64,000 bases of DNA from Capnocytophaga cynodegmi DSM 19736 (lineage in GTDB: Bacteria; Bacteroidota; Bacteroidia; Flavobacteriales; Flavobacteriaceae), in NCBI RefSeq assembly GCF_000379185.1, contig NZ_KB900707.1, forward strand, positions 1 through 64,000, read 5' to 3'. Below are positions 8,175 through 16,427 of the stretch, piece by piece. A model generated the notes under the pieces. It did not search any database. It was not told the DNA's origin and saw only the letters and a list, made by a program, of their open reading frames with translations. The position numbers and the translations under genes were made by a program. Within the stretch, counting starts at the first letter, position 1, and every line of letters begins with the position of its first letter.

Positions 8175-9977
8175 ATGGAAATATTATACAATTTACAACA
8201 GGAAATCAATCGACTATTCATCGCGGGAAGCAAATTTGCAAAGGCAGATCCACGTTTGCAAAAGCACATACCAACCCTCAACAAATTAGGAGAAAAAGCT
8301 CCTGTATTTGCCAAATTAGCAAAGGATATTGAAGAACTCCTCCAAACAGATAGCCAACAATCAGCCGAAAAATTGATGGAAATTTCAACGCTTTTGTATT
8401 CTATCTTATACACTCAGGGACAAACTATTGAGGCTAATACAACACTAAAGGAACAAGTTCCAAATATTCCTCTTTCACAAATCAATACAGAATTCTCTTA
8501 CCTACAATTAAAACCTGTTATTCAGGCTTTAACCACAAGTAATTCAGGTCGTTTGGAAATTCTAACAGATGCTTTTGAACGTAACATCTTCAAAGATTCA
8601 CGCACGTTTCCTTATTTGAATATTGCATTGGCTGATAAATATTCCGATTTATGTGACTACATCGAAAATACAATTATTCCGTCTGTTGGCAAAGCAATTA
8701 TTCCTTTTTTGGCAGAAGGTTTCAAATATGAAGACAAAACAGAAAACGTACGTCGTTTACGATTGTTAAATCATTTTGGATATGACCAAATCGCTATGAT
8801 GATTGAAAAGATTTTCGAGGAAAATTTACCAAACCTACAATCAGAAGCGATTAACATCTTAAGTAATGATTCTAAAAATGAGGAATTTATAACAAATCTG
8901 ACAAACGATAAAAATAAAACTATCAGAGGTGCCGCTTATCGTGCATTGGCAAAAATTGGTACACATTCAAGTTTGGAAAAATTATACAATCTTTACGCCA
9001 ATAACAAGAATAAAACCAATCAAACTCTTTTGGCGGAGGCTCTTTCTATTGGAAAAATTCCGTTTTTCTTCAAACAAACTTATAATTTGGTGTTAATTCA
9101 CTTTGAAGAGTTACTAAATATAGACAAATCCGATAAAAAAGCGCTTGATAATGCAATGGATAGATTCTGTACAGATATGGAACTATTCAAAAATAAGGAT
9201 TATCCTGAGGTTTATGACTTCTTTGAGCGTATTTTTACTGATAAAACTTACACAGAGCTTATCAAAAAAGCGAAATTACATCATTATGATGACACAATTC
9301 ACTCGAAAATCATTGAAGCTCTTAATACATTTGACACTTACAGAGTACTCAGTTTCTATGAAAGAAATATCAATAATCTACCTTCAAAGAATTGGTATTA
9401 TTCGGCTTGGTATAATTATTTCAGTAAGGCTGTGAATTTCTATCCAAAAGAGAAGATTTTTGATATATTTAGTCCGCAATTCGAAAAGAATATTTCAATG
9501 AGCAACCTCTACGGAGTTTTCACAAATAATAAAGATTTCCGTTACAACGGGTTGGAAGTTTATACTGATAAAATAGCCCCAAGATGGATAGAAATCTTTT
9601 CAAACTACATTAAAAATAGCAAAAAATGGGATTATTCATATTTCCAAGCTCTTTTTATTGTCAATAAAATGGAGTATGATAAAGAAAAAGTACGTGATTT
9701 GATTGACATTGTACTCCCAAAAGTGCCACACGATGCACGAATCCCATTGTATGAAATCATAATGGAACAAGATTTTAAAGATAAATTCAAAATGATTTAT
9801 GATTCCATTGAAAAAGCACCAAAAAATACTTACATTTACGCTTTTTCCAGAATAAAAGACGTTGGTTTTTGGACTCAATTCCCGAAAGAATACGCCGAGA
9901 AATTCAGGAATTTGTACGAGAAAACAAAAATGGAAGTATATAACGAAATTGCAGAAGAAATTGAAAGTCAAAAATAA
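8175..9977 (+). CDS. HEAT-repeat-like protein linked to SWIM/MoxR set
   Basis: A 600-residue, almost entirely helical protein with no signal peptide. Residues about 200-280 resemble HEAT repeats (for example NEEFITNLTNDKNKTIRGAA followed by YRALAKIG), suggesting a solenoid scaffold. I do not recognise a catalytic motif. It starts 17 bases after the SWIM gene and must be in the same operon. In related clusters a helical scaffold (DUF5691-like) often accompanies the SWIM, MoxR and DUF5682 proteins, which is the most likely context. A perfect 34-base palindrome 8 bases after the stop closes the transcript. Confidence 0.7.
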   Translation: MEILYNLQQEINRLFIAGSKFAKADPRLQKHIPTLNKLGEKAPVFAKLAKDIEELLQTDSQQSAEKLMEISTLLYSILYTQGQTIEANTTLKEQVPNIPLSQINTEFSYLQLKPVIQALTTSNSGRLEILTDAFERNIFKDSRTFPYLNIALADKYSDLCDYIENTIIPSVGKAIIPFLAEGFKYEDKTENVRRLRLLNHFGYDQIAMMIEKIFEENLPNLQSEAINILSNDSKNEEFITNLTNDKNKTIRGAAYRALAKIGTHSSLEKLYNLYANNKNKTNQTLLAEALSIGKIPFFFKQTYNLVLIHFEELLNIDKSDKKALDNAMDRFCTDMELFKNKDYPEVYDFFERIFTDKTYTELIKKAKLHHYDDTIHSKIIEALNTFDTYRVLSFYERNINNLPSKNWYYSAWYNYFSKAVNFYPKEKIFDIFSPQFEKNISMSNLYGVFTNNKDFRYNGLEVYTDKIAPRWIEIFSNYIKNSKKWDYSYFQALFIVNKMEYDKEKVRDLIDIVLPKVPHDARIPLYEIIMEQDFKDKFKMIYDSIEKAPKNTYIYAFSRIKDVGFWTQFPKEYAEKFRNLYEKTKMEVYNEIAEEIESQK

Positions 9978-9984
9978 ATAATAA

Positions 9985-10018
9985 AAAAAGCCAAATTGGA
10001 ATTCCAATTTGGCTTTTT
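9985..10018. terminator. perfectly palindromic bidirectional terminator
   Basis: A 34-base perfect palindrome centred between 10001 and 10002 (core GGAATTCC), A-tract left and T-tract right. It serves the HEAT-like gene and the convergent phosphodiesterase gene. As DNA it is fully self-complementary with no spare loop. Confidence 0.85.
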
Positions 10019-10035
10019 CTTCTTTTCAAGATTCT

Positions 10036-10620
10036 TTACTTATCGGTTAATAAAACATTGACTTCCTTTGAAATATCCGAAAAGAACCGAAAAAAATCCT
10101 GTTCAAAATCGGTTTCATTATTTTGTAAAAATTGTGGAGCAAGTCGCATTTTGGAACGGAAGTCGGTACGTCTATCCATCTGATAAAATATTTTTTCGAT
10201 CCCTTCCAAAGTTTGGTAACTTTCCAACCAATTTTCCTTTATCATATAAAAAATCAAATAGTTAGCACGTTCGTTAAGCAAATGTTTATGCTGCTGCAAC
10301 AACATATAAAAATCCTGAACATACTCATTTAAAGGCTCTTCGGAATATTTTTGCCAATTTTTAGCCAAAAAGTAATCGTAAAAAATATCAACAATCACCC
10401 CAGAATAATGTCCAAACTCGGCAATCAAACGTTTTTTACTTCTTCTGAAAATAAGATGTTCATCTGTAAAAGTATCAATTCTCCGGTGAAGCAAAATGCC
10501 TTTTTGCATCATTTCTGGGTAATCCAAATATTGTTTTCCTCTGATGGTATCGGCAATGAAATTTCCTATCTTTAGTAAATCGTCGTTCCCTGATAAATAA
10601 ATGTGTGCTAAAAAATTCAA
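10036..10620 (-). CDS. acyl carrier protein phosphodiesterase (DUF479/AcpH type)
   Basis: A 194-residue cytoplasmic protein. The start NFLAHIYLSGNDDLLKIGNF and the motif GILLHRRIDTFTDEH are signatures of the AcpH family, which removes the phosphopantetheine arm from holo-acyl carrier protein. The family starts exactly at NFLAH. The codon here is TTG (10620-10618), with an in-frame TAA five codons upstream, so TTG is almost certainly the true start. The gene is divergent from the sulfatase, and their promoters overlap. It splits the SWIM/HEAT genes from the MoxR/DUF5682 genes and has no obvious link to them. Confidence 0.85.
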   Translation of the reverse strand: MNFLAHIYLSGNDDLLKIGNFIADTIRGKQYLDYPEMMQKGILLHRRIDTFTDEHLIFRRSKKRLIAEFGHYSGVIVDIFYDYFLAKNWQKYSEEPLNEYVQDFYMLLQQHKHLLNERANYLIFYMIKENWLESYQTLEGIEKIFYQMDRRTDFRSKMRLAPQFLQNNETDFEQDFFRFFSDISKEVNVLLTDK

Positions 10621-10641
10621 TTTCTGAAAAGTTTATATAGG

Positions 10642-10671
10642 CAAAATTAAATAAAAATGTACTTTTGCAAA
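10642..10671 (-). promoter_or_regulatory. promoter of the ACP phosphodiesterase gene
   Basis: On the minus strand: TTTG (10671-10668), 18-base spacer, TAATTTTG (10649-10642). It starts transcription about 16 bases before the TTG codon and overlaps the sulfatase -7 box on the other strand. Confidence 0.65.
10660..10667 (+). promoter_or_regulatory. possible -7 box of the sulfatase gene
   Basis: TACTTTTG matches TAnnTTTG. It lies 35 bases before the ATG at 10702 and within the spacer of the divergent promoter. No clear upstream TTTG was seen. Confidence 0.5.
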
Positions 10672-10701
10672 ACAAACATACATTTTTTAATCAATTTCAT
10701 T

Positions 10702-12234
10702 ATGCGTTGGCTTTTCCTTTTATGTTTTGTACTTTTGGGTTGCTCTGCCGCTAAGGAAAATTTTACGCACAAGCAACAACCTCCAAATATTATTCTTTTT
10801 ATTGTAGATGATATGGGATGGCAAGATACTTCTGTACCTTTTGCAAAAGAAAAAACTTCTTTGAACAATACATACCATACTCCAAATATGGAACGATTAG
10901 CAAATCAAGGAGTTAAATTTACACAAGCATACGCTACGCCTATTTGTTCTCCTTCACGAATTAGCCTTTTAACGGGAAGTAATATGGCTCGTCATCGGGT
11001 AACTAACTGGACGTTAGAATATAACAAATCCACTGACGCAAAGGACGAAGACCTACAATTTCCTAATTGGAATATAAACGGATTTGCCACAGAGCCTAAC
11101 ATCCCAAATACATTTTACGCAACATCACTTCCTGAAATTTTACAACAAGCTAATTATCATACCATTCACGTTGGTAAAGCTCATTTTGCATCAATGGGAA
11201 CTCCTGGAGCTGACCCTCTAAATATCGGATTTGATGTGAATATCGCTGGACACGCTGCTGGAGGATTGCAATCATACGAAGGAGAATCCAATTTCGGTAA
11301 CATTCCATATAAATCAAGTTACTTTGCTGTTCCAGGACTTCAAGAATTCTACGGAAAAGACATTTTCATAACAGAAGCCCTCACTCAAAAAGCTCTAAAG
11401 GCTCTGGGCAAACGTCCTAAAAACAAACCTTTTTTCCTTCACTTATCGCATTATGCCGTTCACGTACCTATTATGGGCGACAAACGTTTTTTGCAGAAAT
11501 ATCTCGACAAAAAAATGCATCTTACTGAAGCTCAATATGCAACTTTAATTGAGGGAGTAGACAAAAGTCTAGGCGATTTAATGAATTATTTAGAAAAGAA
11601 TAAACTTGATAAAAATACAATCATTATTTTTCTTTCGGACAACGGAGGGTTAGATGCTTTAGCCAGAGGACTTCCCCAAAATAGTTGTAATGCTCCTCTA
11701 TCCAGTGGAAAGGGAACGCTTCGTGAGGGAGGAATACGAATTCCTTTAATTATTTCTTCACAGAATGGAGAAATAAGAATCAAAACTTCTCACGAAAATG
11801 TAATTATAGAAGACCTTTTTCCTACGATTTTGGAAATGGCAAAAATATACGATTACAAAACAATTCAAAAAATTGACGGAAAGAGTTTGTTACCTATTTT
11901 ATCTGAAAAAGAACCTAAACCTCTTAGTAACAGACCTTTATTTTGGCATCTGCCTAACAAATGGTTCGACACCAATATGGAGCTTTCAATTGCTCCTTCA
12001 AGTGCTGTGCGTGAAGGTGATTACAAACTCATCTACTATCATAATACACAACAGAAAATGCTTTATAATTTAGCTACTGATATCGGAGAGAAGAATGATA
12101 TTTCAGCCAAAAATCCTAAAAAAACAAAAGAATTATCAAAAATTCTTTCAGATTATTTACGAAATGTAGATGCACAAATGCCTATTAATAAGAAAACTGG
12201 GAAACAAGTTCCTTTTCCTGATGAAGTTAAATAA
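10702..12234 (+). CDS. lipoprotein sulfatase (arylsulfatase family)
   Basis: A 510-residue enzyme that would remove sulfate esters from sugars or aromatic compounds. The ATG at 10702 gives a lipoprotein signal with lipobox LLGC (C14). The frame also opens at 10657, but that would bury the signal. The metal-site aspartates are in VDDMGW (residues 35-40), the formylglycine site is the cysteine type CSPSR (82-86), and FLSDNGG is another family motif. The cysteine must be oxidised by a sulfatase-maturing enzyme, which is not in this window. The residues after the lipidated cysteine (SAAKEN) lack the K-(D/E)2 surface-export pattern, so a periplasm-facing position is more likely. It is only 24 bases before the MoxR gene. 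Confidence 0.9.
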   Translation: MRWLFLLCFVLLGCSAAKENFTHKQQPPNIILFIVDDMGWQDTSVPFAKEKTSLNNTYHTPNMERLANQGVKFTQAYATPICSPSRISLLTGSNMARHRVTNWTLEYNKSTDAKDEDLQFPNWNINGFATEPNIPNTFYATSLPEILQQANYHTIHVGKAHFASMGTPGADPLNIGFDVNIAGHAAGGLQSYEGESNFGNIPYKSSYFAVPGLQEFYGKDIFITEALTQKALKALGKRPKNKPFFLHLSHYAVHVPIMGDKRFLQKYLDKKMHLTEAQYATLIEGVDKSLGDLMNYLEKNKLDKNTIIIFLSDNGGLDALARGLPQNSCNAPLSSGKGTLREGGIRIPLIISSQNGEIRIKTSHENVIIEDLFPTILEMAKIYDYKTIQKIDGKSLLPILSEKEPKPLSNRPLFWHLPNKWFDTNMELSIAPSSAVREGDYKLIYYHNTQQKMLYNLATDIGEKNDISAKNPKKTKELSKILSDYLRNVDAQMPINKKTGKQVPFPDEVK

Positions 12235-12258
12235 ATCAACTAAAAAATAATTATTTAT

Positions 12259-13356
12259 ATGTCAAATAAGAAAGAAAATGTGCTACGGCTTCCTGCCGAA
12301 TTGCTATACGCTCACGAATTGGAAGCACTCAAAATAGAAGATAAAAACGAAGAAAAGCCCTTAGGTTGGCAGCTTTCACCAAAAGCAGTACTAAAATTTA
12401 TAATCGGAGGAAAAGCAAATGGTGTAGACATCACTCCTAAGTACATTGGTCATAATCGCTTGGTTGAAATTGCCATTGCTACCTTACTTACTGACCGCTC
12501 CCTTTTGCTTATTGGTGAGCCTGGAACAGCCAAATCGTGGCTCTCTGAGAATCTTACCGCTGCAATCTGTGGCGACTCCAACAAGGTAATTCAGGGTACA
12601 GCTGGAACTAGCGAGGAGCATATTCGTTATTCGTGGAATTATGCAATGTTACTGGCAAATGGTCCTTCTAACGAAGCACTTATAAAAAGTCCTATTTACA
12701 AGGCGATGGAAACAGGCTCCGTAGCTCGATTCGAAGAAATTTCGCGATGTGCATCAGAGGTGCAAGACGCCTTAATTTCAATTATGTCCGAAAAAACAAT
12801 TGCAATTCCCGAGCTTGGAACAGAACTCTCTGCACAACGTGGATTTTCTATCATAGCAACAGCAAACACACGTGACAGAGGTGTAAATGAAATGTCATCT
12901 GCCTTGAAAAGACGTTTCAATATCATTGTGTTACCTTCTCCAGCAACGCTCGAAACCGAAGTTTCTATTGTTACAAAACGTGTTGCAGAAATTTCTAATA
13001 ACTACCAGTTGAAAGCAAGTTTGCCAACCAATGAAGCCATTGAAAAAATTGTTACTATCTTCAGAGAATTGCGAAAAGGAATGACTCTTGATGAAAAGCA
13101 AAAATTAAAATCCCCAAGCGGCGTTATTTCTACAGCGGAAGCTATATCGCTCATCACCAATAGTATGGCTCTTGCGGGAAGTTTTGGAAATGGCTCGGTA
13201 ACAGATGAAGATTTAGCCTCGGGATTACAGGGAGCCATCGTAAAAGATGAAGATAAAGACAAACTTGTTTGGAAAGAATATCTCGAAAATGTAATGAAAA
13301 AACGAGGAGCTTCGTGGCGAGAACTTTACAATCATTGTACTGAAATCAATGGATAA
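12259..13356 (+). CDS. MoxR-type AAA+ ATPase (YehL-like)
   Basis: A 365-residue cytoplasmic AAA+ ATPase. The Walker A motif GEPGTAKS is at residues 86-93, the Walker B-equivalent acidic pair is in VARFEEIS (about 155-162), sensor 1 is IATANTRD (199-206), and the arginine-finger region is ALKRRF (215-220). Enzymes of this group remodel partner proteins, usually together with a VWA protein. It is followed by the DUF5682 gene after a 75-base gap and preceded by the sulfatase after 24 bases. The closest known arrangement is E. coli yehL-yehM. A VWA partner is not present in the window. Confidence 0.88.
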   Translation: MSNKKENVLRLPAELLYAHELEALKIEDKNEEKPLGWQLSPKAVLKFIIGGKANGVDITPKYIGHNRLVEIAIATLLTDRSLLLIGEPGTAKSWLSENLTAAICGDSNKVIQGTAGTSEEHIRYSWNYAMLLANGPSNEALIKSPIYKAMETGSVARFEEISRCASEVQDALISIMSEKTIAIPELGTELSAQRGFSIIATANTRDRGVNEMSSALKRRFNIIVLPSPATLETEVSIVTKRVAEISNNYQLKASLPTNEAIEKIVTIFRELRKGMTLDEKQKLKSPSGVISTAEAISLITNSMALAGSFGNGSVTDEDLASGLQGAIVKDEDKDKLVWKEYLENVMKKRGASWRELYNHCTEING

Positions 13357-13431
13357 AAAATTACTTTCTTTTAAAGAATTTTGTATTCACAAGATAATTT
13401 TTCAATCACAAATTATAATAAGTAATTCAAT

Positions 13432-15711
13432 ATGAATACTTTTGGAGTTCGTCATTTATCACCTGGAGCTTCTTTCCATCTTCTGAAATTTTTGGAAAAA
13501 CACAAACCAAAATGCATTTTGATTGAAGGTCCTTCTGATGCTACAAACCTCATTACACACATCACTCAAAAAGACGTAAAGCCTCCTATTGCGATGCTGG
13601 GATATACTACGGAACTACCTATTGAAACTGTTTTATATCCTTTTGCAAGTTATTCTCCAGAGTATCAAGCCATCTGTTGGGGAGTAAAAAGAAAAATTGA
13701 TGTTCGTTTCATTGATTTGCCTTCGGAAATTATGCTAAAACTTCAACAAGAGCGTACTTACGAAAAAAATGATGAAAAAGCTGCTGATTATTACTCTTTT
13801 CACAACAAATTATACGACCAACTTGCTGAAAAATATGAAGAAACAGACTATGAAAGTTATTGGGAACGAAATTTTGAACACAATTTAAATGAAGATATTT
13901 TTCGTCAAGGATTGGACTATCAATCTGAACAAATCAGGGAACTTGTCATAGAAAAAGAATACGAGTCGGTTCCTTATGATTTTTCCTACAATATGATTCG
14001 GGAATCCTATATGAAACGAGAAATTCAAAAAGCACTAACTCATTACAAACCTGAAGAAATTGTAGTAATTGTTGGAGCGTATCATTTGGCTGGTATCCGT
14101 AGCAATTTACCTGCTATGACCGATGAAGAACTCAAAAAACTACCTCGAGCTACTTCAAAAATTACCCTTATGCCCTACTCCTACTTACGTTTGAGTAGCC
14201 GAATGGGATACGGAGCGGGAAATAAGGCTCCACACTACTTTGAATTAATGTGGCAGACAATGCAAAATGGAGAATTAAGCAATTTGTCCGCTATTTATCT
14301 TTCCAAAGTAGCCTCAGAATTACGAAAAAAAGGGGATAATGCCTCATCTGCAAGTGTAATCGAAGCCATTCGTTTGGCGAATGCCTTAACTGCAATGCGT
14401 GGTGGTACAATGCCCGTTCTGAAAGACTTGCACGATGCTGTAACTACGTGTTTTGGAGCAGGAGAATTATTTTCTGTTGCAGAAGCCATCAATAGGGTTG
14501 ATATTGGGACAGCAATCGGAAGTTTACCAGAAGGTGTCGGTCAAACTCCTGTGCAAGAGAATGTAAATCAAGAATTAAAACGCCTAAAACTAACACAATA
14601 TAAATCTGCTGTTGCTCAGGAATTGGTACTCGATCTTCGAGAAAATCTGAAAGTGAAAACCGAAGAAGCGGCTTTTATCGACCTTAATCGTTCTATTTTT
14701 TTGCATCGTTTAAGTGTTTTGGGAATTCTTTTTGCAGAAAAACGAAAAACATCGCAAGATAGTGCGACTTGGGCTGAAAAGTGGATATTACAATGGTCTC
14801 CTGAAGTGGAAATCCAAATTGTTGAAGCCAATTTAAAAGGAGAAACTATTGAAATTGCAACGGCTTTTCATCTTAAGGAACTACTAAACGAATCAGAAGA
14901 TATCTCAACAGTGGCTTCCATTGTTCGACAGGCGTGTGAGTGTCATCTTACAAATTTATTTGAAAACGCTCTCAGCACACTTCAACATTTACTCATTGAT
15001 TCGAACAGCTTTACAGAAGTTGCAAATGCTGCACACGAATTAGCCATACTAATACAATATGACGACCTTCGGCAATTTGACTTAGAACCGCTGAAACCTG
15101 TACTGCAACAATTATTCCTAAGAGCTTCTCTTTTGTTAGTAGACGCTTCATCTTGTGATGAAAAAGCATCAAAAAATGTAGCACAAGCAATTAACACGAT
15201 GGAGCTTATTTCACAACATCAATATGATTTAGTAGATGTTGAAACTTGGCAAAAAGAACTTTCACATCTTGCTTGGAGAGATGATTTGAATACTCGACTT
15301 TCGGGAGTTGCTTTTTCTATATTATTGGAACACAATATAGTTTCAGAGGAGGATTGTGCAAAGGAAGTTTCGCGAAGACTGTCCATTGGAGTTCCTGCTG
15401 ATTTGGGAGCAAGTTGGTTCGAAGGGCTTTCGGGCAGAAATCGTTATGCTCTTCTTTCAAGAATATCACTTTGGAAAGAACTCGATTTGTACATACAGCA
15501 ATTGGACGATGATGAATTTCTCCGTTCAGTGGTGTTTCTTCGTAGAGCTTTTGCCGACTTTGAACCTAATCAAAAAAATAGCATCGCAGAGTTACTGGGT
15601 GACCTCTGGGGGACCGGTTCTGAAGCAACAGCCGAAACTCTACAAGCTGAATTAACGGAAGATGAAACCTCGAAGTTAGAGGCTTTAAACGACTTCGACT
15701 TTGATTTTTAA
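13432..15711 (+). CDS. DUF5682 family protein (YehM-like)
   Basis: A 759-residue protein whose N-terminus has the family motifs RHLSPGASFHLLKFL and CILIEGPSDA. Around residue 215 it has VVIVGAYHLAGI, the histidine-containing strand typical of this family and of TraB/Tiki-like hydrolase folds. The C-terminal half is mostly helical and ends in an acidic tail (DDFDFDF-like). No signal peptide is seen. In other genomes it is encoded with MoxR, SWIM and VWA proteins. A hydrolase role is possible from the fold resemblance but not shown. The sod promoter overlaps the last codons. Confidence 0.82.
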   Translation: MNTFGVRHLSPGASFHLLKFLEKHKPKCILIEGPSDATNLITHITQKDVKPPIAMLGYTTELPIETVLYPFASYSPEYQAICWGVKRKIDVRFIDLPSEIMLKLQQERTYEKNDEKAADYYSFHNKLYDQLAEKYEETDYESYWERNFEHNLNEDIFRQGLDYQSEQIRELVIEKEYESVPYDFSYNMIRESYMKREIQKALTHYKPEEIVVIVGAYHLAGIRSNLPAMTDEELKKLPRATSKITLMPYSYLRLSSRMGYGAGNKAPHYFELMWQTMQNGELSNLSAIYLSKVASELRKKGDNASSASVIEAIRLANALTAMRGGTMPVLKDLHDAVTTCFGAGELFSVAEAINRVDIGTAIGSLPEGVGQTPVQENVNQELKRLKLTQYKSAVAQELVLDLRENLKVKTEEAAFIDLNRSIFLHRLSVLGILFAEKRKTSQDSATWAEKWILQWSPEVEIQIVEANLKGETIEIATAFHLKELLNESEDISTVASIVRQACECHLTNLFENALSTLQHLLIDSNSFTEVANAAHELAILIQYDDLRQFDLEPLKPVLQQLFLRASLLLVDASSCDEKASKNVAQAINTMELISQHQYDLVDVETWQKELSHLAWRDDLNTRLSGVAFSILLEHNIVSEEDCAKEVSRRLSIGVPADLGASWFEGLSGRNRYALLSRISLWKELDLYIQQLDDDEFLRSVVFLRRAFADFEPNQKNSIAELLGDLWGTGSEATAETLQAELTEDETSKLEALNDFDFDF

Positions 15712-15729
15712 TTTTTTTTTCTATATTTG
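15700..15729 (+). promoter_or_regulatory. promoter of the superoxide dismutase gene
   Basis: TTTG (15700-15703), 18-base spacer, TATATTTG (15722-15729). It begins inside the end of the DUF5682 gene, so sod is transcribed on its own, starting about 20 bases before the ATG. Confidence 0.75.
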
Positions 15730-15754
15730 TGCTTTAACCTAAAAAATTAAGACT

Positions 15755-16363
15755 ATGTCATTTACATTACCGAAATTATCGTATGCTTACGATGCTTTAG
15801 AGCCTCACATCGATGCTCGTACAATGGAAATCCATCATACTAAGCATCATAACGCTTACACAACTAATTTAAACACAGCTATTACAGGCACCAATTTGGA
15901 AGGAAAAACCATTGAGGAAATCCTTAAAAATTTGGATATGAGTAACGGAGCCGTACGCAACAATGGAGGTGGTTTTTATAATCATAACCTATTTTGGGAA
16001 GTAATGTCCCCTAATGGAGGCGGAAAACCAACAGGAGATTTAGCCAAAGCCATTGACGAAAAATTTGGAAGTTTTGATGCTTTTAAAGAAGAATTTGCTA
16101 AAGCTGCTGCCACTCGTTTTGGTTCAGGATGGGCTTGGCTTTGTGTACACAAAGGTGGGAAATTGGAGGTCTGTTCTACCCCAAATCAAGATAATCCCTT
16201 GATGCCTGACACAGGTTGTGGAGGAAAACCAATTCTTGGATTAGATGTTTGGGAACACGCCTATTATCTGAATTACCAAAATCGTCGTCCTGACTATATC
16301 CAAGCTTTCTTTAATGTAATTAATTGGGAAAAAGTAGCTGAATTATTCGCTAAAAACAAGTAA
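15755..16363 (+). CDS. superoxide dismutase, Fe/Mn family
   Basis: A 202-residue cytoplasmic enzyme converting superoxide to peroxide and oxygen. All four metal ligands are visible: H27, H77 (FYNHNLFW), D164 and H168 (DVWEHAYYL). Q145 (in NQDNPL) is the outer-sphere glutamine position typical of manganese-type enzymes, while GGGFYNH lacks the Fe-type glutamine. The protein is therefore predicted to use Mn or either metal, but this is inference. The gene has its own promoter and a strong terminator, so it is monocistronic. Confidence 0.95.
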   Translation: MSFTLPKLSYAYDALEPHIDARTMEIHHTKHHNAYTTNLNTAITGTNLEGKTIEEILKNLDMSNGAVRNNGGGFYNHNLFWEVMSPNGGGKPTGDLAKAIDEKFGSFDAFKEEFAKAAATRFGSGWAWLCVHKGGKLEVCSTPNQDNPLMPDTGCGGKPILGLDVWEHAYYLNYQNRRPDYIQAFFNVINWEKVAELFAKNK

Positions 16364-16384
16364 TTTAGAATATTACTCATTGAA

Positions 16385-16420
16385 AAAAAGCTCAAAAATC
16401 TGATGATTTTTGAGCTTTTT
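16385..16420. terminator. bidirectional terminator between sod and tamB
   Basis: Perfect 16-bp inverted repeat (16385-16400 with 16405-16420), 4-base loop, flanked by A and T tracts, between convergent genes. Confidence 0.88.
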
Positions 16421-16427
16421 TATTTTT

